Made by a program: the position numbers and the translations under genes. A DNA stretch of 64,000 bases from Verrucomicrobiaceae bacterium. Lineage in GTDB: Bacteria > Verrucomicrobiota > Verrucomicrobiia > Verrucomicrobiales > Verrucomicrobiaceae. The stretch lies in assembly GCA_027490195.1 (NCBI GenBank), contig JAIXYN010000058.1:88693-152692 (forward strand). Reading direction: 5' to 3'. The notes under the pieces were generated by a model. That model searched no databases and was not told the DNA's origin. It worked only from the letters and a program-made list of their open reading frames with translations. Each line of letters opens with the position of its first letter. The stretch's first letter is position 1. Of this stretch, positions 17,409 through 25,858 are shown one piece after another.

Positions 17409-20400
17409 TCAATCCTCCATCCCCGGAATCGGCCCAAACACCTCCGCCGGCAGCCGCCGAATAAACCGCCCCTTCGCATCCCTCTCCTCCCACCCCAGCC
17501 ACCGCCACGCCTCCGGCGTGGCATGGAGGATTTCGGTGCCGTCTCCGCTGATGACGGCGGATTGAAGCTCGGGGAGGCTGTGCAACGTCCTGAGGCACTT
17601 GCCAGTGGTAGCATCCCAGACTTTAATGGTGTTGTCAGCAGCCCCTGAGACTAGGCGAGATCCATCGGGACTCCAAGCGCAACACCAAACGGAACTGAGA
17701 TGCCCACCAAGGGTAAAAAGTTCTTTGCCTGTGGCGGCATCCCAGATCTTGAGTGTCTTGTCAGCTGAGCCAGAAAGAACGTGAGTTGCGTCGGGACTCC
17801 ATGCGCAGCACCAGACGGAATTCGTATGTCCATTGAGGCTTATGAGTTCTTTGCCAGAAGATGCATCCCAGAGCTTGAGTGCCTTGTCCCAAGAACCTGA
17901 AAGAAAGCGAGAGCCATCGGGACTCCATGCACAGCAACTGATGTGATTTGTATGCCCCGTGAGACTGAGTAGTTCTTTGCCAGAGATTGTATCCCAAAGC
18001 TTGAGTGTCTTATCATCGGAACCGGAGAGCAGTCGGAAACTGTCGGAACTCCATGCGCAACATCTGATGCCACGGGTATGCCCCGTGAGACTGAGGAGTT
18101 CTTTGCCAGAGGCTGCATCCCAGAGCTTAAGCGTACTGTCCCAAGCGACGGAGAGTAAGCGAGAGCCATCAGGACTCCAAGAGCAACATTTGATAAGAAA
18201 AGCATGAGTTTTGAGGCTGAAGAGTTCTTTGCCAGTGTTGGTATCCCAGAGCTGGAGTGTGCTATCAGCGGAACCGGAGAACAGGCGAGAGCCATCGGGA
18301 TTCCAGGCACAGAACCTGATGGAGCTCGTGTGAGCGTTTAGGCTGAGGAACTCTTTGCCGGTGGTAGTATCCCAGACTCTGAGTGTTTTATCATCTGATC
18401 CTGTTAGCAGGCGTGTGCTGTCAGGATTCCAAGCACAACATCTGAAGGCATTCGCATAAGCATCGAGGCTGAGGAGTTCCTGACCAGTGATTGCATCCCA
18501 AATCTTGAGTGTATGATCCCAAGAGCCAGAGAGAATATGAGAACCATCGGGACTCCAAGAGCAGCAACTGACGGCATTCGCATGAGCAGTTAGAGTTAGG
18601 AGTTTCCTCCCGCTAGTGGCATCCCAAATCTTGAGGGTGTTGTCATCGGAGCCTGACAGCAGGCGGGATCCATCGGGACTCCATGCGCAGGACCAGACAG
18701 AATTCTTATGAGCGTCTATACTGAGGAGTTCTTTGCCGGTGGCAGCATCCCAAATTTTGAGGGTGTTGTCATCGGAGCCTGAAAGCAGACGGGATCCATT
18801 GGGGCTCCAAGCGCAACATCTGATGTTAAGCGCGTGGCCTGTGACATTAAGGAGTTCCTTGCCAGTGATTGCATCCCAGACCTTCAGGGTTTTATCCCAG
18901 GAACTGGATAGAATGCGGGAACCGTCGGGGCTCCACGCACAGTGCCAGACAGAATCCTTATGAGTGTCGATGCAGAGGAGCTCCCTACCGCTAGTGGCAT
19001 CCCAAAGTTTGAGGGTATGATCAGCGGAACCGGAGAGCAGACGAGAGCCATCTGGGCTCCAGGCACAGCACCAGACGACATTTTTATGAGCATTGATGCT
19101 GAGAAGTTCCCTCCCTGTAGTGGCATCCCAAAGCTTGAGAGTGTTGTCCTCACAGCCGGAGAGCAGGCGAGAGCCATCTGGGCTCCAAACACAGCACGAG
19201 GCGACACTCGCAGGAGCGTCGATGCTGAGGAGTTCCCTCCCGGTGGTGGCATCCCAGATTTTCATCGTGCCATCTGCCGATAAAGAGGCCACGGCCGTGC
19301 CTCGAGAATTCCATACACAAGCGCTTATCGAGTCGCGATGTCCAGAATATGCGAATAATTGGGACATGCTCTGTACAGGGCGCGGTACGGCGGGAAGAGG
19401 TAGGCCGGTAATATGAACCTTTAGCAATTCGGCTAGATCGAGGGCTGTTTCCTCGGCCAAGACATGATCGAGGCTTCCGTGTCGCCATTGCAACCCCGCC
19501 ATATCGGCCTCAATAAGCTTCGTACGCGTTGCATTCACCCACAGGAACAATGCCTGCCGCGCCTCCAGTCCAGACAGGTCCGATTCCGCAAGATCGACGA
19601 ACTCAACACGCGCACGATTGAGCCGTGCACCTTGCAGATTCGCACCCCGCAGGTTCAGCGGGCGGTCTTTGCTGTAGCCCTTGATGTGCCATTCGTCGAA
19701 ATCAGCGCCGGCCAGATTCACCTGCTGCGGCTGCGGCTCGGGATGCCCATGCTTGATGGCCTCCAGCCAGTACTTGAACGCGAGGCAGGCCGCAGACAAG
19801 CAAGTGCCCCCAAGGATGCGCTCCAGCGAGCCGATGGCCACACTCGAAGGATTCGTCGCAAGAATCTGCCCAAGGAAATCCAGCGTCTCCAGCGACACCA
19901 TCGGCATGTCCCACTCAGCATCCGCCTTGTCCGCCAAAGCTCGGAAGAGGTGGCTCGCGAGAAAGAATTCCTGCAAAGACGTGTGGGCAAAGCGGAAGTG
20001 CTTCGCTTCCGTATCTGGCCGCAGCACAAAGGTGGCGGTGCGCAGATCTTCCTTCAGCAGGGCGCGATCCTTGTTCGCATAAGCCGAAGCGATGGCAGGG
20101 TTCTGGTGCAGAAACTCATCAAACCATTCCTCCAAACGGTCCGCGTCCCACTGCTTCTCGCCACTGCGCCAGAGGGCGGCGGCCAGCGCTTCCATGAGGC
20201 GGCGCTTGTGCATGGCATCGAGGTGGTGCTTGCCATCATCGCGGCTCAACCACGAACGCACCACGAGATCGTACAGACGTGCCGCATTGACGGTTTCCCC
20301 GCGCATCTGCAACGCCTCCAGTTCACCCAGCCGCCCGCTGATGAGGCTGAGCAGGTAAGGACGCTCGGCAAGATCACGTAGATTGTGAATGGAAGCGATG

Positions 20401-22172
20401 AGTTCAAAGGCTTCGCCACCGCGTTTCTCATCGCCTAGGAAGGACGTGAGGTAACCACGAATCTGCGCTTCATCAAAAGGCAGCAGGCAGAACGCCGGAT
20501 ACTGGCTGCGATCTAGGCCCTCGCGATCCTCGCCCGTGAGCATGGCATTCTGACTCCACACATCACGGAAGTAATGACTGCGGCAGGACAGCAGCATCTT
20601 GCCTTTGCAAGTGGCGGCTTGGCCATGGGACAGCATGGCCTGCGGCAGCACAGACCACAGCGTACGAATGAAATCCCGCGCACGGTTCTGGGTGAGGTGC
20701 ACGATTTTTTCATCCAGACCATCGAAGATGATCAGCGCACCCTCCTCTCGCACCAGCCGCAGCAGATCAGCCGCCGTGACAATACGATCCGTGACACGCC
20801 AAGAACGCTGGATGACGCTGGTCAGCAGCTCTTCAATGTTCGGCACGCTGTCTGGCTGGCCGCTGGCCACGTAGTCGCGCAGATCAATATAGATGGGCAG
20901 CGGAAATTTCCCCGGCTCCTTCTGGCGCTTCTCAAGCAACTGCCGCGTGAACTGCTTCAGCGTCGTGGTCTTGCCAATGCCGACCTCTCCCAGCAGCGCA
21001 AAGAACGGCGACCCCTCCGCCCTCACCGCCCAGGCTTCCAGTTCATCCAAGGCGTCGCGGGCCTCGCCCAGATTCGCCCGCGCCGCATCAATCGACTCCC
21101 GCTGCGAGAGATGGTGCATGTATCCTTTGGTGCGTTGGAAGTGCCGCGTCTCCTCCAGAGGAGGCATGTAGCGCTGGAGATCAGGTGATGCAGGCACTCC
21201 TGCCTGCACTTCGCACGTCTCCTCGTCCTCGCTGCGGACGGGAGTGCCCACATCACTTTCAGTGCTGGCGGCGAAGGTAATGTCGAGACGCTTCTGGATG
21301 GCGAGGAAGAGCTGATGGGCAAATTCGCGCTTCTTGGCCGAACCTGACATCTCCTCGTAAAAGCGAGTGATGTCGTTCTTCAGGGGCAGACGGAAAATCT
21401 GATGTTCTTCGAGTCCCAGCAGCTCCTGCTCTTGAAAGTCCACTTTGATCAGGCCCACGGGAAGGATGGGCTTTTTGTCCTGCATGAAGTGCGGCAATTC
21501 ATGCTCCTTGATGTATTTTCGGTTCAGGAACTCCGGCCCAACGAGCAAGAGGCCAAAGTCTGAGGCGTGAAGCGCCGCCTGGATGCGCTCATGCCAGCGA
21601 TCTCCAACGGTGGTGTCCTGATCCATCCAAAGCTCGACTTCGTAGCGCTTGGAGCAGCCAAACTGGCTTTTAAGTTCGTCCACAAGGTTGTCCACCAGGT
21701 CTTTGTTGGCCCGCGCATAGGAGACGAAGAAGCGGACGAAGATTTTCTTCCCCTCCATGGCTGTGCCCGTGGTGGCAATGCCTTTGGACGGGATGAAAGG
21801 TTTTCCCTCGATGTCCGCCGTCATCTGCTGGGAAAAGCGGGTGGCGCGCAGCACCGCCCCATCCGGCCCAGTAAACCACACCACACGTTCCTCCGGTGGG
21901 CTCTTCTTTTTGGTATCGACCTTGAAGCACAGTCCCAGAGCCTCCCCCACTTCATTGAGGCGATTGCGCAGCCGGGTCAGGTTGGCCAACGCGGTCTGAG
22001 TGTCCTCGCCATAAAAGAGCGTGCTCAGCACGTCCGAGAGTCGCGTTTTCTCCGCTACCGCGAGCTTGAGCAGCCTCAGGAGCCTGTCCCGGTCGGATTT
22101 CCCCAGCTCCTCCAGCCATGGCTTCGCCGCTTCCCGGAGGGAGTCACCAAACAAGGTCACATTCAGGCTCAT
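17409..22172 (-). CDS. TIR-NACHT-pentapeptide-WD40 STAND (NLR-like) protein
   Basis: 1587 residues. Domains in order: a helical N-terminal module (1-85, loosely winged-helix-like); a TIR/TIR_2-type domain (143-270: FVSYARANKD, LWMDQDTTVGDRW, LLLVGPEFLN); a linker; a NACHT ATPase (about 388-620) with Walker A GEVGIGKTT (395-403), Walker B LIIFDGLDE (480-488) and SCRSHYF (529-535); a winged-helix/superhelical region with HTSLQEFFLA; a pentapeptide-type stretch (838-880); and 14 WD40 repeats of 42 residues plus a degenerate last unit (about 938-1587). This is the architecture of bacterial NLR-like immune or signalling proteins: the WD propellers sense, NACHT oligomerises and TIR is the effector. 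Antiphage defence is the leading inference. No other defence gene is adjacent. The residue aligning by eye with the TIR catalytic Glu is His202. Confidence 0.9.
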   Translation of the reverse strand: MSLNVTLFGDSLREAAKPWLEELGKSDRDRLLRLLKLAVAEKTRLSDVLSTLFYGEDTQTALANLTRLRNRLNEVGEALGLCFKVDTKKKSPPEERVVWFTGPDGAVLRATRFSQQMTADIEGKPFIPSKGIATTGTAMEGKKIFVRFFVSYARANKDLVDNLVDELKSQFGCSKRYEVELWMDQDTTVGDRWHERIQAALHASDFGLLLVGPEFLNRKYIKEHELPHFMQDKKPILPVGLIKVDFQEQELLGLEEHQIFRLPLKNDITRFYEEMSGSAKKREFAHQLFLAIQKRLDITFAASTESDVGTPVRSEDEETCEVQAGVPASPDLQRYMPPLEETRHFQRTKGYMHHLSQRESIDAARANLGEARDALDELEAWAVRAEGSPFFALLGEVGIGKTTTLKQFTRQLLEKRQKEPGKFPLPIYIDLRDYVASGQPDSVPNIEELLTSVIQRSWRVTDRIVTAADLLRLVREEGALIIFDGLDEKIVHLTQNRARDFIRTLWSVLPQAMLSHGQAATCKGKMLLSCRSHYFRDVWSQNAMLTGEDREGLDRSQYPAFCLLPFDEAQIRGYLTSFLGDEKRGGEAFELIASIHNLRDLAERPYLLSLISGRLGELEALQMRGETVNAARLYDLVVRSWLSRDDGKHHLDAMHKRRLMEALAAALWRSGEKQWDADRLEEWFDEFLHQNPAIASAYANKDRALLKEDLRTATFVLRPDTEAKHFRFAHTSLQEFFLASHLFRALADKADAEWDMPMVSLETLDFLGQILATNPSSVAIGSLERILGGTCLSAACLAFKYWLEAIKHGHPEPQPQQVNLAGADFDEWHIKGYSKDRPLNLRGANLQGARLNRARVEFVDLAESDLSGLEARQALFLWVNATRTKLIEADMAGLQWRHGSLDHVLAEETALDLAELLKVHITGLPLPAVPRPVQSMSQLFAYSGHRDSISACVWNSRGTAVASLSADGTMKIWDATTGRELLSIDAPASVASCCVWSPDGSRLLSGCEDNTLKLWDATTGRELLSINAHKNVVWCCAWSPDGSRLLSGSADHTLKLWDATSGRELLCIDTHKDSVWHCAWSPDGSRILSSSWDKTLKVWDAITGKELLNVTGHALNIRCCAWSPNGSRLLSGSDDNTLKIWDAATGKELLSIDAHKNSVWSCAWSPDGSRLLSGSDDNTLKIWDATSGRKLLTLTAHANAVSCCSWSPDGSHILSGSWDHTLKIWDAITGQELLSLDAYANAFRCCAWNPDSTRLLTGSDDKTLRVWDTTTGKEFLSLNAHTSSIRFCAWNPDGSRLFSGSADSTLQLWDTNTGKELFSLKTHAFLIKCCSWSPDGSRLLSVAWDSTLKLWDAASGKELLSLTGHTRGIRCCAWSSDSFRLLSGSDDKTLKLWDTISGKELLSLTGHTNHISCCAWSPDGSRFLSGSWDKALKLWDASSGKELISLNGHTNSVWCCAWSPDATHVLSGSADKTLKIWDAATGKELFTLGGHLSSVWCCAWSPDGSRLVSGAADNTIKVWDATTGKCLRTLHSLPELQSAVISGDGTEILHATPEAWRWLGWEERDAKGRFIRRLPAEVFGPIPGMED
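17560..19340 (-). repeat. Tandem 126-bp repeats encoding 14 WD40 units
   Basis: Fourteen consecutive 42-codon units, each with a (C/S)xW(S/N)PD core and ending in (K/L)(I/L/V)WD followed by (A/T)xx(T/S)G(K/R)(E/Q). The units are very similar in protein and in DNA. Fourteen units fit two seven-bladed propellers. A degenerate unit follows at the C-terminus. Confidence 0.9.
21189..21208. repeat. In-frame palindromic element in the TIR-NACHT linker
   Basis: Perfect 8-bp arms TGCAGGCA (21189-21196) and TGCCTGCA (21201-21208) with loop CTCC. It encodes VQAGVPA (residues 322-328), between the TIR and NACHT domains. It shares a 14-nt core with the intergenic copy at 16474-16487. Confidence 0.8.
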
Positions 22173-22281
22173 TTGGAGGATTAAACCCGATCAGTGGAGG
22201 TGCGGCAACAATTTTGGAGGATTGCGCTCACATTTTGGATGAATCATTGGAATGATCGGCAGATGAGGTGCCCCCAAATGA

Positions 22282-22350
22282 GCCTACGGAACACACGGAA
22301 GCCTACGTCCACCCTTTTGGTTTTCCGTGCATTCCGTGTGTTCCGTAGGC
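22282..22350. repeat. Perfect 19-bp inverted repeat in the NLR/sulfite reductase gap
   Basis: Arms 22282-22300 and 22332-22350 are exact reverse complements (GCCTACGGAACACACGGAA) with a 31-nt spacer. Inside the spacer, TTTTCCGTGCA and GCCTACG repeat parts of the arms, so this is probably a dispersed repeat and not an operator. It lies upstream of the NLR gene and downstream of the sulfite reductase terminator. Confidence 0.85.
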
Positions 22351-22377
22351 CCCCCTCTGATCCCTGAACTGTCAGCA

Positions 22378-22410
22378 CAAAAAAGGCGGTCCGCAATTTG
22401 CGGGCCGCCT
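22378..22410 (-). terminator. Intrinsic terminator of the sulfite reductase gene
   Basis: 12-bp stem (22384-22395 with 22399-22410, one T-G pair) closing a 3-nt loop. On the minus strand a T-run (22379-22384) follows. It lies 24 nt beyond the gene's stop. Confidence 0.85.
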
Positions 22411-22434
22411 CGAATTCGATGCTTTTTCGGAGGA

Positions 22435-24231
22435 TTAACCTGCCTCAGCAGCCGTCGTCTTGGCTTCAGCCAGCTTGGCGGCACGTTCAGCCAGTTCGAT
22501 GTGGAACTGCTCTGGCGTCGGGGCCTCTCCCGTGGTGCGGGTGCGGGCGAACCAGTCGGCGAAGATTTCGCCGTCCTTGCGCTCCGCTTTGAATGCTTCC
22601 AGGAAGGCGCGCACCTTCACCGGCACTTCTTCACCGAGGACCGTCTTGTACTCCAGGCCAGCCAGGCGGTTGCCGCGGATGCTGCCACCCACAAACATCG
22701 CGTACTTGTTCGGCGAGCGACCCACAAAGCCGAAGTCGGCGTTGTAAGGGCGGCCGCAGCCGTTCGGGCAGCCCGTCATGCGGAAGAGGATCGGCTCGTC
22801 TTCGAGACCCAGTTCACGCAGGGATTCGTCGATCTTGTCCATGAAGCCCGGCAGCGCACGCTCGGACTCACTCAGGGCCAAGCCGCAGGTCGGCAGGGCC
22901 ACACATGCGTGGGCCACTTTGCGGGCGCGGGTCATGCCGTCGGCATGGATGACTCCGTGCTTGGCCAGAATGGCATCCACGGCGTCCTTTTGATCGGGTG
23001 CCACGTCAGCAATGATCATGTTCGTGTTCGGCGTCACGATCAGCGGCAGGTCCAGCTCTTTGCAGAGATCCACGAAGGCGCTGCGGTATTGCGGGCCGTT
23101 TTCACGGTCCACAATGCGGCCCATGCTCACATGCACGGCGCAGTAGAGCTTGCCGTCACCCTGTTCGTGCCAGCCGAGCTTGTCCTCCACGCTGTCAAAG
23201 TGGAGCTCCTTCGGCGGGAATGTTTCGATGCCCGGCAGGCGGCGCACCACTTCGGCGCGGAAGCCGTCCAGGCCCATGGTCTGCACGGTGTACTTCATAC
23301 GCGCGTTTTTGCGCTCGGTGCGGTTGCCATGGTCACGCTGGGTGGTCACGACAGCCTCGATCGCATCCACCACGTTCGCGCGCTTCGCATACAGCAGCGG
23401 CTGCCCGAGGAAGGGGCGGGTGCTGAGCTGGCCGTGGCTCATGCCAAAGCCGCCACCGACCGTAAGGGTATAGCCTTCGACGGCACCGTCCACCACGTGC
23501 GGCACCAGGCCCAGGTCCTGGGAGTAGATGTCCGCATCGTTGCAGGGCTGGATGGCCACGCCGATCTTAAATTTACGTGGCAGATAGACCTTGCCGTAGA
23601 TGGGGTCATCACCCTCAGGGGCTTTCGTCGCCTCACGCACGGCCGGGTTCACCTCCGGATCTTGGATCCAGTTGGGCTCCAGCTTCTCTCCGTCCAGCCA
23701 GATGTCGGCATAGGCCTGACTGCGCCACAGAAAGCGCTGGCTGATTTCTTCCGTAAGCGTCTGAGTGTCAGCATGCACAGCGTCCTTGATCGGAGCCGCC
23801 GGGCCCATGGTGTTGCGTACCACGTCACCGCAGGCACCCATGGTGCTCAGGCCGCTGTGGCAGACATTGGAAATGACTTCCTTCAGGCCGCCTTTGAGCA
23901 CGCCATGGAGCTGAATGCCCTGACGGTTGGTCAGGCGCATGTTGCCGAAAGCCTTCTCGCACAGGTCGTCATGGATGAGCCACTGCTTCGCGGTGATGCG
24001 GCCACCAGGCATCTTGCTGCGGATCATGAAGCTCCAGGCTTTGTCCAGCTTGGCCTTGGTGCGTTCGGCGCGCACATCGCGGTCATCCTGCTGGTAGGAA
24101 CCGTGGTGCTTGAGCAGGATGTTGGAGTCCTCCGGGATGTTCGGGGTGCTGGTATCAGCGAACTGCTCGGCTAGGTGGCCACGGAGGCCTTCTGAGGCGA
24201 GTTTGATGTCTTCGACGGAGGCTTTGCTCAT
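22435..24231 (-). CDS. Sulfite reductase hemoprotein (nitrite/sulfite reductase family)
   Basis: 598 residues, matching the single-chain siroheme sulfite reductase (CysI/Sir) length. It reduces sulfite to sulfide with six electrons in assimilatory sulfur metabolism. The siroheme/4Fe-4S ligand cysteines are visible as C443-x5-C449 and C488-x3-C492 (ACVALPTCG, TGCPNGCGR). Sulfite/siroheme-binding basic motifs occur in the N-terminal half (MRLTNRQGIQLHG and NVCHSGL). Whether electrons come from ferredoxin or an NADPH flavoprotein cannot be told, as no cysJ is adjacent. It is a single-gene unit with its own terminator and is divergent from the lipoprotein at 24369. Confidence 0.93.
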   Translation of the reverse strand: MSKASVEDIKLASEGLRGHLAEQFADTSTPNIPEDSNILLKHHGSYQQDDRDVRAERTKAKLDKAWSFMIRSKMPGGRITAKQWLIHDDLCEKAFGNMRLTNRQGIQLHGVLKGGLKEVISNVCHSGLSTMGACGDVVRNTMGPAAPIKDAVHADTQTLTEEISQRFLWRSQAYADIWLDGEKLEPNWIQDPEVNPAVREATKAPEGDDPIYGKVYLPRKFKIGVAIQPCNDADIYSQDLGLVPHVVDGAVEGYTLTVGGGFGMSHGQLSTRPFLGQPLLYAKRANVVDAIEAVVTTQRDHGNRTERKNARMKYTVQTMGLDGFRAEVVRRLPGIETFPPKELHFDSVEDKLGWHEQGDGKLYCAVHVSMGRIVDRENGPQYRSAFVDLCKELDLPLIVTPNTNMIIADVAPDQKDAVDAILAKHGVIHADGMTRARKVAHACVALPTCGLALSESERALPGFMDKIDESLRELGLEDEPILFRMTGCPNGCGRPYNADFGFVGRSPNKYAMFVGGSIRGNRLAGLEYKTVLGEEVPVKVRAFLEAFKAERKDGEIFADWFARTRTTGEAPTPEQFHIELAERAAKLAEAKTTAAEAG

Positions 24232-24345
24232 AAAAGGGTGGTTTGGGGGGCTGCCAGTCTCGGCTAGGATACCTTGAATGCAAGTGGTTGAGGCTGGGGA
24301 GTCATTCTGAAAATCATGCTACGGGATGCGTGACAAACGGGCACA

Positions 24346-24365
24346 AAAGGGATTACACTCCCTTT
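24346..24365 (+). promoter_or_regulatory. Hairpin directly before the lipoprotein start codon
   Basis: 7-bp perfect stem (AAAGGGA 24346-24352, TCCCTTT 24359-24365) with a 6-nt loop, ending 3 nt before ATG 24369. If it forms in the mRNA it would cover the ribosome-binding region. The regulatory role is an inference. Confidence 0.35.
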
Positions 24366-24368
24366 GGA

Positions 24369-25229
24369 ATGAGCAGGTCCCATTTTTGGAAGCTTCAAAC
24401 AGCGGCAGTTCTGCTGCCGCTGCTGGGCAGTTGCGTCAAAAAAAGCGAATACGATGCCCTGCAGATCGAGAACCAGACTCTGCAGACGCGCGTGGATGAG
24501 ACCAACCATCTCCTAGTGCAGTCACAAGCCGATGTGGCTGCGCTGCAGGCACAGATGCAGCAATGGGTGGCGGTAGAGACAACTCTGAAAAAAACCCAGT
24601 CCGAGCTCACGCAGTCACAGGCTGAGTTCAAGGCTTTGAAAACCCAGTTTGACCAGTTCCGCACCCAGCGCCGCAGCGCCATGGTGGGAAAGAAGTTTCC
24701 CGTGCTGACCCTGGACGATGGCAAAGTGCTGCGCGACGCAGAAATCACGGCTGTCACCGCCGAAAATCTCTCCATCCGCCACGCCGATGGCCAGATCAAA
24801 GTCGCCCTGGCCAGAACCACGCCTGATCTGCGTTGGGAAGCCTGCTACGATCCCCTAGAGGCCCGGGAGAAGTCGCGTGAAAATCTGCTCGTCCAAGCTC
24901 GGGACATGCAGGCCCGAGAGCAAAACAGTCCGCCCCAGACTCCGGCCCCATCAGCAGACCTGCCTGTAGGCAACGTGGTGGAGGTGCTGCGCAAGCAGCT
25001 TGTCTCCCAGCGGCAAACCTTGAACTCGGAGTTTCAGGCCCTTGCCGCCAAGAACCCCGCCGCCATGCGCGGTGTGGACTGGAATTTCTCCCGACCGGAG
25101 GCCAGTCCGCTGCTCAATACGCTCTCCGGCAGCCGTGCCGTACTGGGCATCAGCCGCCTGCAATCCCAGCGAAATGCCATTCTGGTCACGCTCCAGCAAT
25201 TGACTGAACTCGACCCGGCAGCTCGCTGA
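24369..25229 (+). CDS. Coiled-coil lipoprotein of unknown function
   Basis: 286 residues. The lipobox LLGSC (lipidated Cys22) follows a short basic N-terminus and hydrophobic stretch. Residues about 28-100 form a coiled coil rich in Gln, Leu and Ser (LQTRVDETNHLL, LQAQMQQW, LKKTQSELTQSQAEFKAL). A small beta-rich module follows (LTLDDGKVLRDAEITAVTAENLSIRH, SHD1-like in spirit), then a second helical region. It is probably anchored in the outer membrane. The start ATG 24369 was chosen because the lipoprotein signal begins there, although the frame is open from 24243. No enzymatic motif is seen. Confidence 0.75.
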   Translation: MSRSHFWKLQTAAVLLPLLGSCVKKSEYDALQIENQTLQTRVDETNHLLVQSQADVAALQAQMQQWVAVETTLKKTQSELTQSQAEFKALKTQFDQFRTQRRSAMVGKKFPVLTLDDGKVLRDAEITAVTAENLSIRHADGQIKVALARTTPDLRWEACYDPLEAREKSRENLLVQARDMQAREQNSPPQTPAPSADLPVGNVVEVLRKQLVSQRQTLNSEFQALAAKNPAAMRGVDWNFSRPEASPLLNTLSGSRAVLGISRLQSQRNAILVTLQQLTELDPAAR

Positions 25230-25280
25230 ACGCACGGAATCCATAAAATAATCTAGGCAAACAGCCCGTTTGATCGTTCC

Positions 25281-25856
25281 ATGTCGCACTCAACCATGAA
25301 ATTCAGCCTCCTCTTCGCTCTTGTCCTGACCACCACCGCTGCTTCGGCGGTCGATTATAAAACGCAGATCGCCCCGATCTTCCGCAATAAGTGCTACGCC
25401 TGCCACAGCACCACAAAGAAGGTCAAAGGCAAGCTCGCCCTCGATGATGACAAGCTGCCCGAGCAGATCGGCGCCGGAAAAAACATCATTCCCGGCGAAG
25501 CCATGAAGAGCACCATGTTCGTCAATTGCACCCTGCCTGACGATGACGCCGATGTGATGCCCCCTGAAGGCAAGAACAAGCTCACCGCCGCCGAACTCGA
25601 CCTCTTCAAAGCCTGGATCACCGAAGGTGCCAGCCTCACCGGCGGTGGCGCAGCACCCGCAACTGCCATGCCCGCCGCGGCTGGCGGCGCCCTCAAATGG
25701 ACCAACACCGAAGGCAAAACCATCGAGGCCGAATTCATGGGATTGGAAGGCGACAGCGTGCTGCTCAAAATTCCATCCACCGGCACCACTCACATTCTGC
25801 CACTGAGCAAGCTCTCTGCTGAAAGCCAAGCCCAAGCCAAAGCCGCAGTGAAATAA
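25281..25856 (+). CDS. Exported PSCyt1-type cytochrome with C-terminal SHD1-like domain
   Basis: 191 residues. A signal peptide (FALVLTTTAASA) precedes a PSCyt1 domain with CxxCH (C38, C41, H42 in KCYACHS), a DADVMPPEGKN loop supplying the usual distal ligand region, and FKAWITEGA. A Gly/Ala linker leads to an SHD1-like beta barrel (LKWTNTEGKTIEAEF to LPLSKLS). It probably binds haem c in the periplasm. The next gene starts 2 nt after its stop and begins with a very similar SHD1-like module, so the two are surely co-transcribed and may interact. Confidence 0.85.
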   Translation: MSHSTMKFSLLFALVLTTTAASAVDYKTQIAPIFRNKCYACHSTTKKVKGKLALDDDKLPEQIGAGKNIIPGEAMKSTMFVNCTLPDDDADVMPPEGKNKLTAAELDLFKAWITEGASLTGGGAAPATAMPAAAGGALKWTNTEGKTIEAEFMGLEGDSVLLKIPSTGTTHILPLSKLSAESQAQAKAAVK

Positions 25857-25858
25857 CC

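Noticed and set aside
17560..19340. Regular 126-bp repeats that could look like a CRISPR or satellite array
   Set aside because: They are an open reading frame encoding WD40 units; there are no spacers and no short palindromic direct repeats.
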